Source: a virus
Strand: one strand, 5' to 3'
Length of the DNA stretch: 64,000 nucleotides
Virus record (IMG/VR): IMGVR_UViG_3300027985_001685
Coordinates: 62,001-126,000 of that record
Shown piece after piece: positions 19,224 through 27,582 of this stretch (position 1 is the stretch's first letter; the number at the start of each line of letters is the position of its first letter). The translations under genes and the position numbers were made by a program. The notes below the pieces were generated by a model, which was given only the letters and a program-made list of their open reading frames with translations, was not told the origin of the DNA and searched no databases.

Positions 19224-19538
19224 ATGGTTTTAATAAAAAGATTCTTCTTTGCCTCTAGGAAAAAGAAAGTTTATTTTGAAGATGAGGTTTATGATAAGAA
19301 GTTATCTTATTTAGATCTTACTTCAGAAGAATTAATTAGTATGATTGATTCTAGATTAGAAGATTTAAGGTCTCTCCGGCCGGATAGTTCTTATGCTCAT
19401 GATAGAGATAATATAATGTTAAGACTAGCTGGGCGTAAACATTTTTTAGAGAAAGATGGAGATGATCAAGGCTATAGAGAAAAGGCCATTGATATTATCC
19501 TTATTGCTTCATCATTCTATCAACATTACAGGAGTTAA
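19224..19538 (+). CDS. Small unknown protein
   Basis: 104 residues from ATG 19224, chosen for the GAGAGG site upstream; the longer frame from 19191 has none. Basic N-terminus (IKRFFFASRKKKVYF), then an acidic helix (LTSEELISMIDSRLEDLRSL). The C-terminus looks soluble. Function unknown. Confidence 0.5.
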   Translation: MVLIKRFFFASRKKKVYFEDEVYDKKLSYLDLTSEELISMIDSRLEDLRSLRPDSSYAHDRDNIMLRLAGRKHFLEKDGDDQGYREKAIDIILIASSFYQHYRS

Positions 19539-19541
19539 CTT

Positions 19542-19715
19542 ATGTGTAAATGTATTATCTGTAATTCTTATTTAACAAAACAAGAAGCTCAAAACTATGA
19601 TGATGTTTGTCTTGATTGTTTTCAAATTGCTGAAGAGAAAGTTCGTATTGAAGCAGAAAGAATGATGGATCAAATTAAAGCTGAGGAGGAGTTAAGATGT
19701 TCATTACAGTATTAG
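19542..19715 (+). CDS. Small zinc-ribbon protein
   Basis: 57 residues beginning MCKCIICNSYL with a second pair CLDC near residue 25, so a CxxC...CxxC zinc ribbon followed by a charged helix. AGGAG lies upstream of its ATG. The 3' end overlaps the next gene (19697) in another frame. Likely a small regulatory or host-takeover protein; no specific family. Confidence 0.55.
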   Translation: MCKCIICNSYLTKQEAQNYDDVCLDCFQIAEEKVRIEAERMMDQIKAEEELRCSLQY

Positions 19716-19804
19716 GTATTTCAGTGGCGCTTGTAAGTTTATTTGCATTTCTTACAGAGATGTCAGGTAGTAAAAAAGTTAAAGTATCCTCTCGGGGATT
19801 TTAG
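19697..19804 (+). CDS. Very small single-pass membrane protein
   Basis: 35 residues, hydrophobic from residues 2-20 (FITVLGISVALVSLFAFL) with a basic tail. AGGAGG lies 7 nt before ATG, inside the preceding gene. Its stop lies within a hairpin formed by AAAGTATC and GATACTTT followed by T, which may act as a terminator. Confidence 0.45.
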   Translation: MFITVLGISVALVSLFAFLTEMSGSKKVKVSSRGF

Positions 19805-19905
19805 ATACTTTTTGTTGTAAGTACCTGATTATATGTTCTGTAAGAAAGTAAAAAAAGGCCGCCAATTGACTGTTATTCTTACTTCTATTGGTAAAGGAGT
19901 TAAAT

Positions 19906-20064
19906 ATGACACAATACTTTTGGATTTCTTCTACTGGTACAACATTAGGAGGACCATATACACAACAAGAAGCTCTTCAAATTAAGAAAGATTATCCTGA
20001 AAGACGTATATGTTTTTGGGATGATGATTATGAAGAGTGGGTTGATGTTACTGTTTTAGATTAA
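19906..20064 (+). CDS. Small GYF_2-like domain protein
   Basis: 52 residues. The pattern YFWISSTGTTLGGPYTQQEA ... ICFWDDDYEEWVDV follows the GYF_2 layout (W/Y near the start, GPY/GPF in the middle, W..W at the end), a small protein-protein interaction fold. AAAGGAG precedes the ATG. The whole protein is just this domain. Match is by pattern only. Confidence 0.5.
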   Translation: MTQYFWISSTGTTLGGPYTQQEALQIKKDYPERRICFWDDDYEEWVDVTVLD

Positions 20065-20390
20065 AAGTTATCCCATAGAAGGTACAAGATGTATCCTTCA
20101 CCTCCATAAAAAGAGGAGATTCTTACATTAAATGTGTTTAAAGGGTCTCCTCTTTTCCATTACTTACATAGGCAATTGTAAGAAAAACGTGTAAGTAGTT
20201 GATATAGTGTAAGTATTTTATCTTTCTATATCCTATCTTTCACAACTTTAATTCAATCAGTCATTTTAGTTTTATTAGATAGTTACTTTATCTATTTAAC
20301 TTTTATAAATAGGTTTATTTTAAATTGTTTTATCTATTACTCTTTGTTTTTATTAATATGTTTATTATTTTGGATAGTTAGGAGGTTATT
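20065..20390 (+). other. Intergenic region: terminator, then featureless AT-rich sequence
   Basis: After the terminator (20109-20156) the stretch to 20390 is about 80 percent A+T with several copies of TTTATCTAT-like words, likely containing a promoter for the next gene set. I see no gene or clear consensus promoter. Confidence 0.5.
20109..20156 (+). terminator. Rho-independent terminator, 11-bp stem
   Basis: AAAAGAGGAGA (20109-20119) pairs perfectly with TCTCCTCTTTT (20146-20156). The 3' arm ends in T4. It closes the first set of small plus-strand genes. Confidence 0.7.
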
Positions 20391-20657
20391 ATGATTTATA
20401 TAATATTTGCTTTAGTAATGGGTTATATAACTGGTATGGCTATTGCTTATTATGTAAGTAAGAGACATGATAGTGAGTTAAAGTGTTATGTTACTAGAAT
20501 AGAACAGATTATTAGTAACAATGCGGTGTTTTTTGATGAAGCTACTCCGTTTGAAGAGATTCATGAATTTACTATGAAATTGTCTAATCAGAGAGTTAAA
20601 GACTTATGGGAAGAGTATTATGCTTTGTCTCATAAAGTTAATAAGTTACTTGATTAG
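20391..20657 (+). CDS. Small membrane-anchored helical protein
   Basis: 88 residues: a transmembrane helix at residues 2-21 and a cytoplasmic charged helical tail (RVKDLWEEYYALSHKVNKLL). AGGAGG upstream. The design recalls small phage spanin-like or accessory membrane proteins but no family is recognised. Confidence 0.55.
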   Translation: MIYIIFALVMGYITGMAIAYYVSKRHDSELKCYVTRIEQIISNNAVFFDEATPFEEIHEFTMKLSNQRVKDLWEEYYALSHKVNKLLD

Positions 20658-20667
20658 GGAGGTTGTT

Positions 20668-20967
20668 ATGTATGAAATGACTTTTAATGAAGCATTTGAA
20701 TTGATTAAAGAACTTATTGTTGGTATTCATTTTGATAAAGAAAATTCTGGTTTTGATAAAGGTGACTTAAATGGTTTACCTACTATTGCTATTAGATATA
20801 AGTCTATTACTTTTGTTAGTGTTGAAGGAACTAAAGATGTATTACCTTCTATGTATGTATTTAGAGGATTAAAGGTATATGAAACTAAGGCCGATAGTGA
20901 AGAGTTTGTTAGAATTATGTCTTTCTTTAGTGATGTTATTAGATCTGCAGGTGTTGTAATACAATAA
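20668..20967 (+). CDS. Small unknown soluble protein
   Basis: 99 residues from ATG 20668 (GGGAGG upstream). Compact alpha/beta-like sequence (MTFNEAFELIKELIVGIHFD ... ITFVSVEGTKDVLPSMYVF). The N-terminal phrase is seen in some phage proteins of unknown function. No further assignment. Confidence 0.5.
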   Translation: MYEMTFNEAFELIKELIVGIHFDKENSGFDKGDLNGLPTIAIRYKSITFVSVEGTKDVLPSMYVFRGLKVYETKADSEEFVRIMSFFSDVIRSAGVVIQ

Positions 20968-21001
20968 CCGGGCCGGTTTTTTATTAATTAGGAGGTATTT
21001 T

Positions 21002-21289
21002 ATGGAATTAGAAGAATTAAGAAAAAAGGCAATTGAATTGTACGAAGATATTATGTCTAAGAGTACAAAAGGAATGATTTTTACTCCTGGTATAACAGAA
21101 GAGCAAAGATTAAATGAAGAAAAAGGAATGAGAAATGAAGTTATATTGGCTCTTGAAAAAATCATTGAAAAAGTATTTGAAAAAACAGACTCTATTGAAT
21201 GTCCTTTTTGTGGATGTAAAAAAATAGATAATAAAGAAAGTAGTCATTGTTGGAAATGTGAAGAATGTAAACGAGATTTTCTTTATTAA
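21002..21289 (+). CDS. Small protein with C-terminal zinc ribbon
   Basis: 95 residues. An N-terminal charged helix is followed by a C-terminal four-cysteine ribbon CPFCGCKK ... CWKCEECKRDFLY, the arrangement of small DNA/RNA-binding zinc ribbons. AGGAGG upstream of ATG. Possibly a transcription or translation modulator. Confidence 0.55.
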   Translation: MELEELRKKAIELYEDIMSKSTKGMIFTPGITEEQRLNEEKGMRNEVILALEKIIEKVFEKTDSIECPFCGCKKIDNKESSHCWKCEECKRDFLY

Positions 21290-21324
21290 TTAGGAGATAT
21301 TTACAAAGTTTTAAGGAGATTTTT

Positions 21325-21585
21325 ATGTATCAATTAACATTGAATAATGGAAAATATACTATCTACCTTAATGATAGTTCTGATAATGATAGATTTGTAT
21401 TTAAATGTGAAAGATACAAAGAACCTTGGCGAAATTTAACAGGTGATAACTTAATGTTATCTCTTGTTTATAGAGTTCAGGAACTTGAAGAAAAACTGAA
21501 TGAAATTGAAAATTGTTTAGTTTGTGGAGCTATTGCTGATCCTATGGAAATTGTTGAAAATTGTTTAAAAATGATTAATAAATGA
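21325..21585 (+). CDS. Small unknown protein
   Basis: 86 residues with an N-terminal beta-rich part (YQLTLNNGKYTIYLNDSSD) and helical C-terminus with a coiled coil (RVQELEEKLNEIENCL) and three cysteines. AAGGAG upstream. Function unknown. Confidence 0.5.
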   Translation: MYQLTLNNGKYTIYLNDSSDNDRFVFKCERYKEPWRNLTGDNLMLSLVYRVQELEEKLNEIENCLVCGAIADPMEIVENCLKMINK

Positions 21586-21592
21586 GGTCTTT

Positions 21593-21754
21593 ATGAAAAA
21601 AAATACTAAGATTAAATTATTAATTGTATTTTTGAGTTTTGGTTATATTTGGTACATGAATACATATAACAAAGAATTTGTTGATTGTGTTTCTAAAGCT
21701 AAAGCTGAACAAATGAAAACAGGTAAGTTCTTTGTTTATGTTAAATGTAATTAA
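21593..21754 (+). CDS. Very small membrane-anchored protein
   Basis: 53 residues, Lys-rich start then hydrophobic residues 8-22 (KLLIVFLSFGYIWYM), with two cysteines in the short outer tail. Starts 7 nt after the preceding stop. Could be secreted or anchored with the tail outside. Function unknown. Confidence 0.45.
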   Translation: MKKNTKIKLLIVFLSFGYIWYMNTYNKEFVDCVSKAKAEQMKTGKFFVYVKCN

Positions 21755-21765
21755 AGAAGGTTTTT

Positions 21766-22053
21766 ATGCGACTTATTATCATAGAACAAGCTATTAATAA
21801 TAGAGTTATTAAAAGAATGAATAAATTGATAGTAGAAGATCATTATAGGAAGTTAAAGGCAAGTGAACGTAGGTTGGGTAAATATAATGAATTTACTATT
21901 AAAATAGCTAATTATAAGAAAAGTAGAAATCTTATTGTTGGTGAACAAGGTCTTTTTACGTATGATTTTTTAATAAGTCATAAATATCATGATTTAACTA
22001 TTGAAGAAAAGGTTAAGCTTAAGTTGTTAATACAATTAGTCAAAGAATTGTAA
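21766..22053 (+). CDS. Small basic protein
   Basis: 95 residues, strongly basic (RVIKRMNKLIVEDHYRKLKASERRL), mostly helical, with AGAAGG upstream. Basic character suggests nucleic-acid binding, but no motif is recognised. Confidence 0.5.
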   Translation: MRLIIIEQAINNRVIKRMNKLIVEDHYRKLKASERRLGKYNEFTIKIANYKKSRNLIVGEQGLFTYDFLISHKYHDLTIEEKVKLKLLIQLVKEL

Positions 22054-22067
22054 TTAAGGAGGATTAT

Positions 22068-22154
22068 ATGCATATTACTGATACTGGTCCATGGATTTTG
22101 GGCATTTCATTATTGATCAGCTTTGCTTGGTTTTATTTTAAATATTTAAGATAG
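22068..22154 (+). CDS. Tiny membrane protein
   Basis: 28 residues with a hydrophobic core (WILGISLLISFAWFYF) and strong AAGGAGG upstream of ATG. The ribosome site is the main support; composition matches other tiny membrane proteins of this region. Confidence 0.4.
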   Translation: MHITDTGPWILGISLLISFAWFYFKYLR

Positions 22155-22163
22155 GAGTTATCT

Positions 22164-22364
22164 ATGAAAACAATCATTGAATTAGTACTTGATAATCTTA
22201 AGACTGTTTTATGTATTGATGAATATAATGCAGTATTAGTTTCAATGGTTGATGATGTTGTTAAGACCGATGAACAAAAGCGGGCTTTATTTGATTGTAC
22301 TTCTATTGAAGAACAAGTAGGTCTTATTGAAGATATTTTAATTAATAAACAGAACAAGGAGTAA
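22164..22364 (+). CDS. Small acidic helical protein
   Basis: 66 residues, acidic, helical (MKTIIELVLDNLKTVL ... EEQVGLIEDILINKQNKE). AGGAG nine nt before ATG. The next gene begins 3 nt later. Function unknown. Confidence 0.5.
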   Translation: MKTIIELVLDNLKTVLCIDEYNAVLVSMVDDVVKTDEQKRALFDCTSIEEQVGLIEDILINKQNKE

Positions 22365-22367
22365 TTT

Positions 22368-22577
22368 ATGTTTCATATCATTTTAATGATTGTTATTGCT
22401 GTTGTTATGTTGTTTCTTGTTTATTGTGGTGTACTTGAATTATTTTATTATATTTTAAGTATTAAACAAAATAAAAGATCAATCTGGGGCCGTTTTACGG
22501 ATTTTGTTCAGATGATTGCTATGATTTTGTTACCTGTTTATATTTTGTATCAAATTTATAAGAAGGTAACTATTTGA
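22368..22577 (+). CDS. Small two-helix membrane protein
   Basis: 69 residues; hydrophobic segments at about 2-30 and 45-62 separated by a basic loop (SIKQNKRSIWGR). AAGGAG upstream. Function unknown. Confidence 0.5.
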   Translation: MFHIILMIVIAVVMLFLVYCGVLELFYYILSIKQNKRSIWGRFTDFVQMIAMILLPVYILYQIYKKVTI

Positions 22578-22590
22578 TAAAGGATTATTT

Positions 22591-22866
22591 ATGAAAAAAA
22601 GAGGTATAAATGGACATGTATTAGAACCATCATGTAAAGAATGTAGAGAAGATAGATGTGATGGTAGTACTTTAGCCTGTAGTTTTACTCGATGTATGTT
22701 GTGTGGAGCTGAAGATGATACACCTGAAGGAGAAAAACAATTTGATAAATTGTGTAAATCTTTAATTAAAGAAGATTGTTTAAGATGTATCAAATTAGAT
22801 TTTAATTGTACAGGAGGTTCAGAAGAAGAATGTAAAGAAATGGGTGGTTTTATTAAATATAAATAA
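22591..22866 (+). CDS. Small cysteine-rich protein
   Basis: 91 residues with at least nine cysteines (CKECREDRC, CSFTRCMLCG, CLRCIKLDFNC, C near 83), suggesting one or two zinc sites. No signal peptide, so cytosolic zinc binding is more likely than disulfides. Preceded by AAAGGA. Function unknown. Confidence 0.5.
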   Translation: MKKRGINGHVLEPSCKECREDRCDGSTLACSFTRCMLCGAEDDTPEGEKQFDKLCKSLIKEDCLRCIKLDFNCTGGSEEECKEMGGFIKYK

Positions 22867-22899
22867 TTTGTAGTTTTTCTGTTTAATTAGGAGATCATT

Positions 22900-23172
22900 A
22901 TGAAAATTACCGATATTAAATTAACTCTTTTTGCTAAATCTAGTATTTTAGCAAGTGGTTATGTTACATTTGAAGATTTTATTAAAATCAAATGTAAAAT
23001 TATGAATGGTAAAAATGGTTTATTTGTAAAATTTGGTGATTCTCATAAATCTGGAAATAAATGGTATGATTCTGTTATTATAAAAGATAGAAAAATAAGT
23101 GATTTAATTCAAAAACAGGTTTTAAAGGCTTATGATAAGTTACTATTGGAAAATCAAATTAATTTTAAATAG
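22900..23172 (+). CDS. SpoVG-like small protein
   Basis: 90 residues. The pattern MKITDIKLTLFAKSSILASGYVTF ... FVKFGDSHKSGNKWYDSV resembles the SpoVG family (MxITDVRVRxxxxGKLKAYASVTFD ... YMPSRKxxDGxYRDI), small nucleic-acid-binding proteins also found in phages. The resemblance is in pattern and length only. It is followed closely by 23182 and then SSB, so a DNA-associated role fits. Confidence 0.5.
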   Translation: MKITDIKLTLFAKSSILASGYVTFEDFIKIKCKIMNGKNGLFVKFGDSHKSGNKWYDSVIIKDRKISDLIQKQVLKAYDKLLLENQINFK

Positions 23173-23181
23173 GAGATTATT

Positions 23182-23514
23182 ATGAAACATTCAAGATTTT
23201 CAACTCGTGGAATGGTTGGTACTAAAGGATTTCGTTCTCCAAGTACTGATGAAAAGAAAGCTATGATGAAAAAGCTTTCTGAAGATTTCAAAAAAGCTTA
23301 TGTTGATATTCATAATAAAGATTATGATGGTGTTAAATTGAATCAAGATGGCACTATCAATTTAGAAGAGACTTCTAATGCAGATATGAGTGCAATTAAT
23401 GAAGCACTTAAAATCAGAAATAAAATGATCTTTGACTTGTTTAAAGACAAGTTTAAAGTCATGATTCCGTTGGCAGAAGATGGCAAAGAGGTAAACGAAG
23501 CTATGTCTGCTTAA
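23182..23514 (+). CDS. Unknown protein upstream of ssb
   Basis: 110 residues, basic N-terminus (KHSRFSTRGMVGTKGFRSP) then charged helical part. AGGAG upstream of ATG. It lies between the SpoVG-like gene and ssb, suggesting a DNA-replication context. No family recognised. Confidence 0.5.
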   Translation: MKHSRFSTRGMVGTKGFRSPSTDEKKAMMKKLSEDFKKAYVDIHNKDYDGVKLNQDGTINLEETSNADMSAINEALKIRNKMIFDLFKDKFKVMIPLAEDGKEVNEAMSA

Positions 23515-23551
23515 TATTAACCTTATAGTATTTGTAAACAAAGGAGGCTCT

Positions 23552-24037
23552 ATGAGCTTAACAAATGACGTAAGATTGACAGGACGTATTGCAAAAGTTC
23601 TGTCTACAGGTACTACTAATTCTGGTCGTTCAGCGATCAATCTTGTAGTGGCTACAACTGAGTATTGGAAAGATAAAAATGGACAATCTCAGAAAAGAAC
23701 TGAATTTCATCGCGTAACTTTCTTTGGTGCTCAAGCAAGACACCAATATATGAAAGTTGGGCGTTTAATTACTTTATCTGGTAAATTGAGAACATCACAA
23801 TTTACTAAAGCTGGTAGTTCTGAAGTTCACTATTCAACTTATATTGAAGGTGAAAGATTTCAGTTACCTGAGAGTCAAGCTCAAGTAAATCTTCGTGAAC
23901 AAAGTAAAGGAAATGTTAATAATGTTCCACATTATAATGCTGGTCAACATTCTAACAATCAACAAAATGGAGGTTATCAAACTAATATGGATTTAGATTG
24001 TCCACCTGAATATGTTACTGAAGAAATCCCTTATTAA
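23552..24037 (+). CDS. ssb: Single-stranded DNA-binding protein
   Basis: 161 residues. N-terminal OB-fold is typical SSB: NDVRLTGRIAKV, SAINLVVATTEYWKD, RTEFHRVTFFGAQA, YMKVGRLITLSGKLRTSQ. The linker is Asn/Gln-rich and the tail is acidic (DLDCPPEYVTEEIPY), like the protein-docking C-terminal tip of bacterial SSB (usually DDIPF). It covers single-stranded DNA during replication and recruits partner enzymes. AAAGGAGG upstream. Confidence 0.93.
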   Translation: MSLTNDVRLTGRIAKVLSTGTTNSGRSAINLVVATTEYWKDKNGQSQKRTEFHRVTFFGAQARHQYMKVGRLITLSGKLRTSQFTKAGSSEVHYSTYIEGERFQLPESQAQVNLREQSKGNVNNVPHYNAGQHSNNQQNGGYQTNMDLDCPPEYVTEEIPY

Positions 24038-24081
24038 TAATTATTAAGTTTACTATTGGTCCTTATTTTTAGGAGGTATTT

Positions 24082-24384
24082 ATGGCCGATAAAAAGAAAG
24101 ATGGAATTCTTGCTAAAAGTAAGAATAAATTAAAAAAGCTTTTTGATGATGCTAAGGCATATCAAGAAGACCTTGGTCTTACAAATTTTGAAGCTATTAT
24201 GGTTATAGCAGTTGTTGTTATTTTGGCTGTTCTTTTTGTTTTGAATGCTCTTGAATTTGGAGTATTTATTGCTGCTATTGCTCTTCTTATTGATAGTATT
24301 TTTATGACTCTTGTCACTTGTATTACTATTCTTATTAAAAGAGAAGTTTTCAAAATGAAAGATAAGGTTGTTACTGCTCAATAA
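24082..24384 (+). CDS. Small membrane protein
   Basis: 100 residues: basic N-terminus, then two hydrophobic segments (about 37-57 and 60-86). AGGAGG before ATG; a terminator follows at 24408. Related in design, not clearly in sequence, to 24496-24870. Function unknown. Confidence 0.55.
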   Translation: MADKKKDGILAKSKNKLKKLFDDAKAYQEDLGLTNFEAIMVIAVVVILAVLFVLNALEFGVFIAAIALLIDSIFMTLVTCITILIKREVFKMKDKVVTAQ

Positions 24385-24407
24385 TTTTGATTTTTGATAT
24401 TTGTTTT

Positions 24408-24453
24408 AAACCCTTAGGTATATTTAATGATTATTTATATCTAGGGGTTTTGT
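24408..24453 (+). terminator. Rho-independent terminator
   Basis: AAACCCTTAG (24408-24417) pairs with CTAGGGGTTT (24441-24450), with extra pairing inside, and the 3' arm runs into TTTTG. It closes the ssb transcript. Confidence 0.7.
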
Positions 24454-24495
24454 ATTTTGGAGGCTATGGAAAAAGTTTAAAATTAGGAGTTTAAT

Positions 24496-24870
24496 ATGGA
24501 TGATGTAATGGATAAATTTAAGAATCTTGATTATTCTGAATTATTTATTGTTATTGTAGTCTTTGTAATGATAGTTTTAGCTATCTTTATGGGAGCTCAA
24601 GCATTATCTGGTGTATTTCTTGGATTTCTTACCTCAGTAGGTATTGGATTCTTGTTATTATATGCCAGACAAGGCGCGCCTAGAATTTGGAATTTTATTG
24701 TAAATGGTAGTGCAATTATTGATATATTGATATCTGCCGCTGTTGTTGCAATTTTAACTCCATCTACTGTTACTGGTATTATTGGTGGTGCAGCTGCTGG
24801 CATTTTTGTATCAGGTATGTTGTTGTTATTTAGAAAACTTATTGGTCCTGTTAATCTTGAGAATAAATAA
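24496..24870 (+). CDS. Small polytopic membrane protein
   Basis: 124 residues with about four hydrophobic segments (FIVIVVFVMIVLAIFMGA, GVFLGFLTSVGIGFLLLYA, IIDILISAAVVAILT, IIGGAAAGIFVSGMLLLF). TAGGAG upstream. Followed by a lipoprotein gene. Function unknown; an envelope-modifying role is possible. Confidence 0.55.
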   Translation: MDDVMDKFKNLDYSELFIVIVVFVMIVLAIFMGAQALSGVFLGFLTSVGIGFLLLYARQGAPRIWNFIVNGSAIIDILISAAVVAILTPSTVTGIIGGAAAGIFVSGMLLLFRKLIGPVNLENK

Positions 24871-24903
24871 TAATATCATTTTTAAATGATTATTGGAGGA
24901 TTT

Positions 24904-26028
24904 ATGAAGTTCTTATTGTTGATTGGAATGCTATTTGTTTTTGTAGCATGTGATGATAGTACATCGGAATCAATTAAAAAGGTTGTTGATGATGGAGATG
25001 TAAATACTCCTTCTTCCAAGACTATGTATCTTTTATATTTAAAAGGTCTTAGTTATGAGCGTTCTAATGGAACAGTTGGAAAGACTGGTTTTGATGGAAA
25101 GATGACTTGTTTGGAAGGAGAAACAGTTACTATTAAAATGGGTAATGTTAAATTTCCATCTATTGATTGTGAAAATAGAGAAGTTAACTTAAATGATTTT
25201 GTTAATCATGATTTTACTCTTTTAGAACATAGAGCATTAACGGCAACTTGGGCCGGACATGATCCAGGTTATTATGGTTATTTTACGTGGAACACAGATT
25301 CATATTCATATGATGTTGTATTTAATGCTTATGAAAGACTGTATATGAAGATTGTACCTTTATATGCAGATCAAAGTAATATTGATGATGAAGTTCTTTT
25401 TGAATCTGTACCATTGGAACGCTTGTTAATTGTTGATGATGCAAGAGAAACTGAGTTGAAAGCAGTGGGAGTTTCTGGAACATTAGGACAAGATCTTAGT
25501 TATCAGGATATTGTTGATCAAATTCCATTAAGTGCAGCTGAGTTATCATTTAATACTAATCGAAGTAGTTATTATCAATTCCTGTATCAATTTGCAGTAA
25601 ATGGTTTATTGAATCTTAATGGTTCAGCAAATATTGATTTAATTGGAAATAATGCTAGTTGCGGCATTGGTGCAGATTTTAGTGTTACTGATGGTATTTA
25701 TGATCACCTAAATGTTTGGGTAACTGAAGGTGGTGTTGATTATAACTATGAAGATGTTACTGAAGATATGGTAAACATTGGAATTGTTGGTTCAAGAATG
25801 GTTTTGAATAATGGCGCAGCAGGTACTAGATATTTTAGTCTTAATGATGAAGATATTGATCCTGCATGTACTGCGGTAGGAATGGATACTCTGTTTATTG
25901 GTGTTATTGCTTATACTTATGCTCTTAATTATAATGGCGTAGGTTTTTATGATGCGACTATTTGTTATAATCCAAGCACTAAGGAAACAAAGTATATTAG
26001 TTATTGCCGTACAGGATTAAACTTTTAG
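24904..26028 (+). CDS. Predicted lipoprotein
   Basis: 374 residues from ATG 24904 (TGGAGG upstream; the earlier in-frame ATG at 24886 lacks one). Signal peptide with lipobox FVFVAC-DD at residues 13-19, so it should be lipidated; Asp after the Cys is an inner-membrane retention signal in enteric bacteria. The mature part is Tyr-, Asp- and Asn-rich, beta-like, with no known domain. It may alter the host surface, for example superinfection exclusion. Confidence 0.6.
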   Translation: MKFLLLIGMLFVFVACDDSTSESIKKVVDDGDVNTPSSKTMYLLYLKGLSYERSNGTVGKTGFDGKMTCLEGETVTIKMGNVKFPSIDCENREVNLNDFVNHDFTLLEHRALTATWAGHDPGYYGYFTWNTDSYSYDVVFNAYERLYMKIVPLYADQSNIDDEVLFESVPLERLLIVDDARETELKAVGVSGTLGQDLSYQDIVDQIPLSAAELSFNTNRSSYYQFLYQFAVNGLLNLNGSANIDLIGNNASCGIGADFSVTDGIYDHLNVWVTEGGVDYNYEDVTEDMVNIGIVGSRMVLNNGAAGTRYFSLNDEDIDPACTAVGMDTLFIGVIAYTYALNYNGVGFYDATICYNPSTKETKYISYCRTGLNF

Positions 26029-26054
26029 TATCACTTTTTTATTATGAAGTTTTT

Positions 26055-26348
26055 ATGAAAAATGATATTGATATTAATGATGCAGAAAAAATGATTAAGA
26101 AGATTGAAGAACTTTTAAAAGATATGTCTGATGAAGAATTCTGTTTAAATGCTCTTTCAATTTTAGAAGATTATTTTTCAGATTTTATTGTTAATGATTT
26201 TATGTTGCCGTTTCCTGGTATTGAAATTTATACTAAATCTTCAAAATATGTATATTTTCTTCATCATAAAAAATGGTTAAATCTGAACTTTATTGTATTT
26301 GAAGTTTCTAATCATGGCATTTTTGTGGAATTACGCAAAAATGACTAA
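26055..26348 (+). CDS. Small acidic protein
   Basis: 97 residues from ATG 26055 (GAAGT upstream; weak site). Acidic helical N-terminus (NDAEKMIKKIEELLKDMSDEE) and aromatic C-terminus (YVYFLHHKKWLNLNFIVFEV). No motif recognised. Confidence 0.45.
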   Translation: MKNDIDINDAEKMIKKIEELLKDMSDEEFCLNALSILEDYFSDFIVNDFMLPFPGIEIYTKSSKYVYFLHHKKWLNLNFIVFEVSNHGIFVELRKND

Positions 26349-26385
26349 AAAATTATTTTACCATTCCATTAAGAAGGAGGTTCTT

Positions 26386-26697
26386 ATGGATAATGGGAAT
26401 AAGGAGGTGGGTCAAAATGTAGATCATCTTGAAATTGAAAGTCCGTTGGCTTTCTTAGTTGATCTATTTGAAGACTCATTGTTAATTGTTGCAATTGTTC
26501 TTATCGTTGAAGCTATTTTTCATGGTTGGTTTATGATGCCAGTTGGTATCATATTGCTTGGTGTTTATGTATTTATGAGACATAAGCGCCCTAGCTTTAA
26601 AAAGCTAATTGAGAAAAGTGCTAAAAGTTTGAACATGCGCATTAATTCTTTGACACAAGATCTAAACCTTTTTAAAAGAGGAGGAGAGATTGGCTAA
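26386..26697 (+). CDS. Small membrane protein
   Basis: 103 residues from ATG 26386, which has AAGGAGG seven nt upstream; the longer frame from 26293 is not supported. Two close hydrophobic segments at residues about 34-66, then a basic helical tail. Its end overlaps the next gene by 8 nt. Confidence 0.5.
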   Translation: MDNGNKEVGQNVDHLEIESPLAFLVDLFEDSLLIVAIVLIVEAIFHGWFMMPVGIILLGVYVFMRHKRPSFKKLIEKSAKSLNMRINSLTQDLNLFKRGGEIG

Positions 26698-26950
26698 TGA
26701 GAAAGATGAAAAGCTTTCTTCATTAATCAAAGAACAGTTTTGTCATCCAGATGAAGAGTTTAATCAGTTTCTTACTGAGAAGATTCTTCTTCTGGTTGAT
26801 GAGCTGTCTATGTATGAAAATGGAGAAGGACAGTTGGTGCCTTTTGGATATATTCTTGAATTATCTCAAGACACTACAGAAGTTTTACGTTCTTACTTTC
26901 AACATTTATCAGAAACTGTTGAAGTAGAGTATGAATTGGAGGCAGTATGA
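26690..26950 (+). CDS. Small acidic protein with TTG start
   Basis: 86 residues. The frame starts at TTG (26690), supported by AGAGGAGGAG just upstream, and overlaps the previous gene by 8 nt, so translation is coupled. Acidic and helical, no motif. Its stop overlaps the start of the following lipoprotein gene by 4 nt. Confidence 0.5.
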   Translation: MANEKDEKLSSLIKEQFCHPDEEFNQFLTEKILLLVDELSMYENGEGQLVPFGYILELSQDTTEVLRSYFQHLSETVEVEYELEAV

Positions 26951-27555
26951 AATTGTTTATCATATTGTTAATGCTTATGTTTGTTTCTTGTAGTTCTATT
27001 TCAACAGTACGAAATGAACAAATTGAAGCATCTAATGAAATTTTGTTACTTGAAGATCAATATACTTCAAGACCAAGTTGGGAAAGTGATAAAGGTTATA
27101 TTGATAATAATATTGTTGTAGTTGGATCAGCAGAAGGTCCTGTAGAACAGAGTGAGATGTATTTGCAAGATGCGGCTGATTTTAATGCAAAAGTAATGTT
27201 AACAGAAGAGTTTCCTGAAGACATAAGGATTGCAGTACAGTCTGCTGCTTCGTCTGTAAACACTGATGTTTATCAGGAACATTTTAAAACAAGTTTAAAA
27301 ACAATTTTAGGATTTCATTCATCAAGAGTTGTTGATCGTCATTGTGCAAAAGTTTTAAGACATTATTCTATTCAAAGTTCATTGAAAAGAGTTTGTTGGT
27401 CTAAAACTCAAGTTCCTGTAGCTATTGTTAAAAAAGTACTTATGGATAATTTGGCAAGATTAGCTGGTGAAAATAAAAGTCAAATGTTTGCAAAACGGTT
27501 AGATTCAGAATTAAGTAAACTTGAAGAAAAAAGACAATTGGATATTGTTAAATAG
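26947..27555 (+). CDS. Predicted lipoprotein, LPP20-like
   Basis: 202 residues. Signal peptide with lipobox MFVSC-SS at residues 11-17. The mature sequence has VVVGSAEGP...QSEMYLQDAADFNAKVML, resembling the GxAxG...A..A..A pattern of LPP20/LpoB-type lipoproteins; Ser after Cys suggests outer-membrane sorting. TTGGAGG upstream of ATG. It could interact with cell-wall machinery; function not established. Confidence 0.5.
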   Translation: MKLFIILLMLMFVSCSSISTVRNEQIEASNEILLLEDQYTSRPSWESDKGYIDNNIVVVGSAEGPVEQSEMYLQDAADFNAKVMLTEEFPEDIRIAVQSAASSVNTDVYQEHFKTSLKTILGFHSSRVVDRHCAKVLRHYSIQSSLKRVCWSKTQVPVAIVKKVLMDNLARLAGENKSQMFAKRLDSELSKLEEKRQLDIVK

Positions 27556-27582
27556 TTTATTTTTGTATAAAAGGGAGGTCTT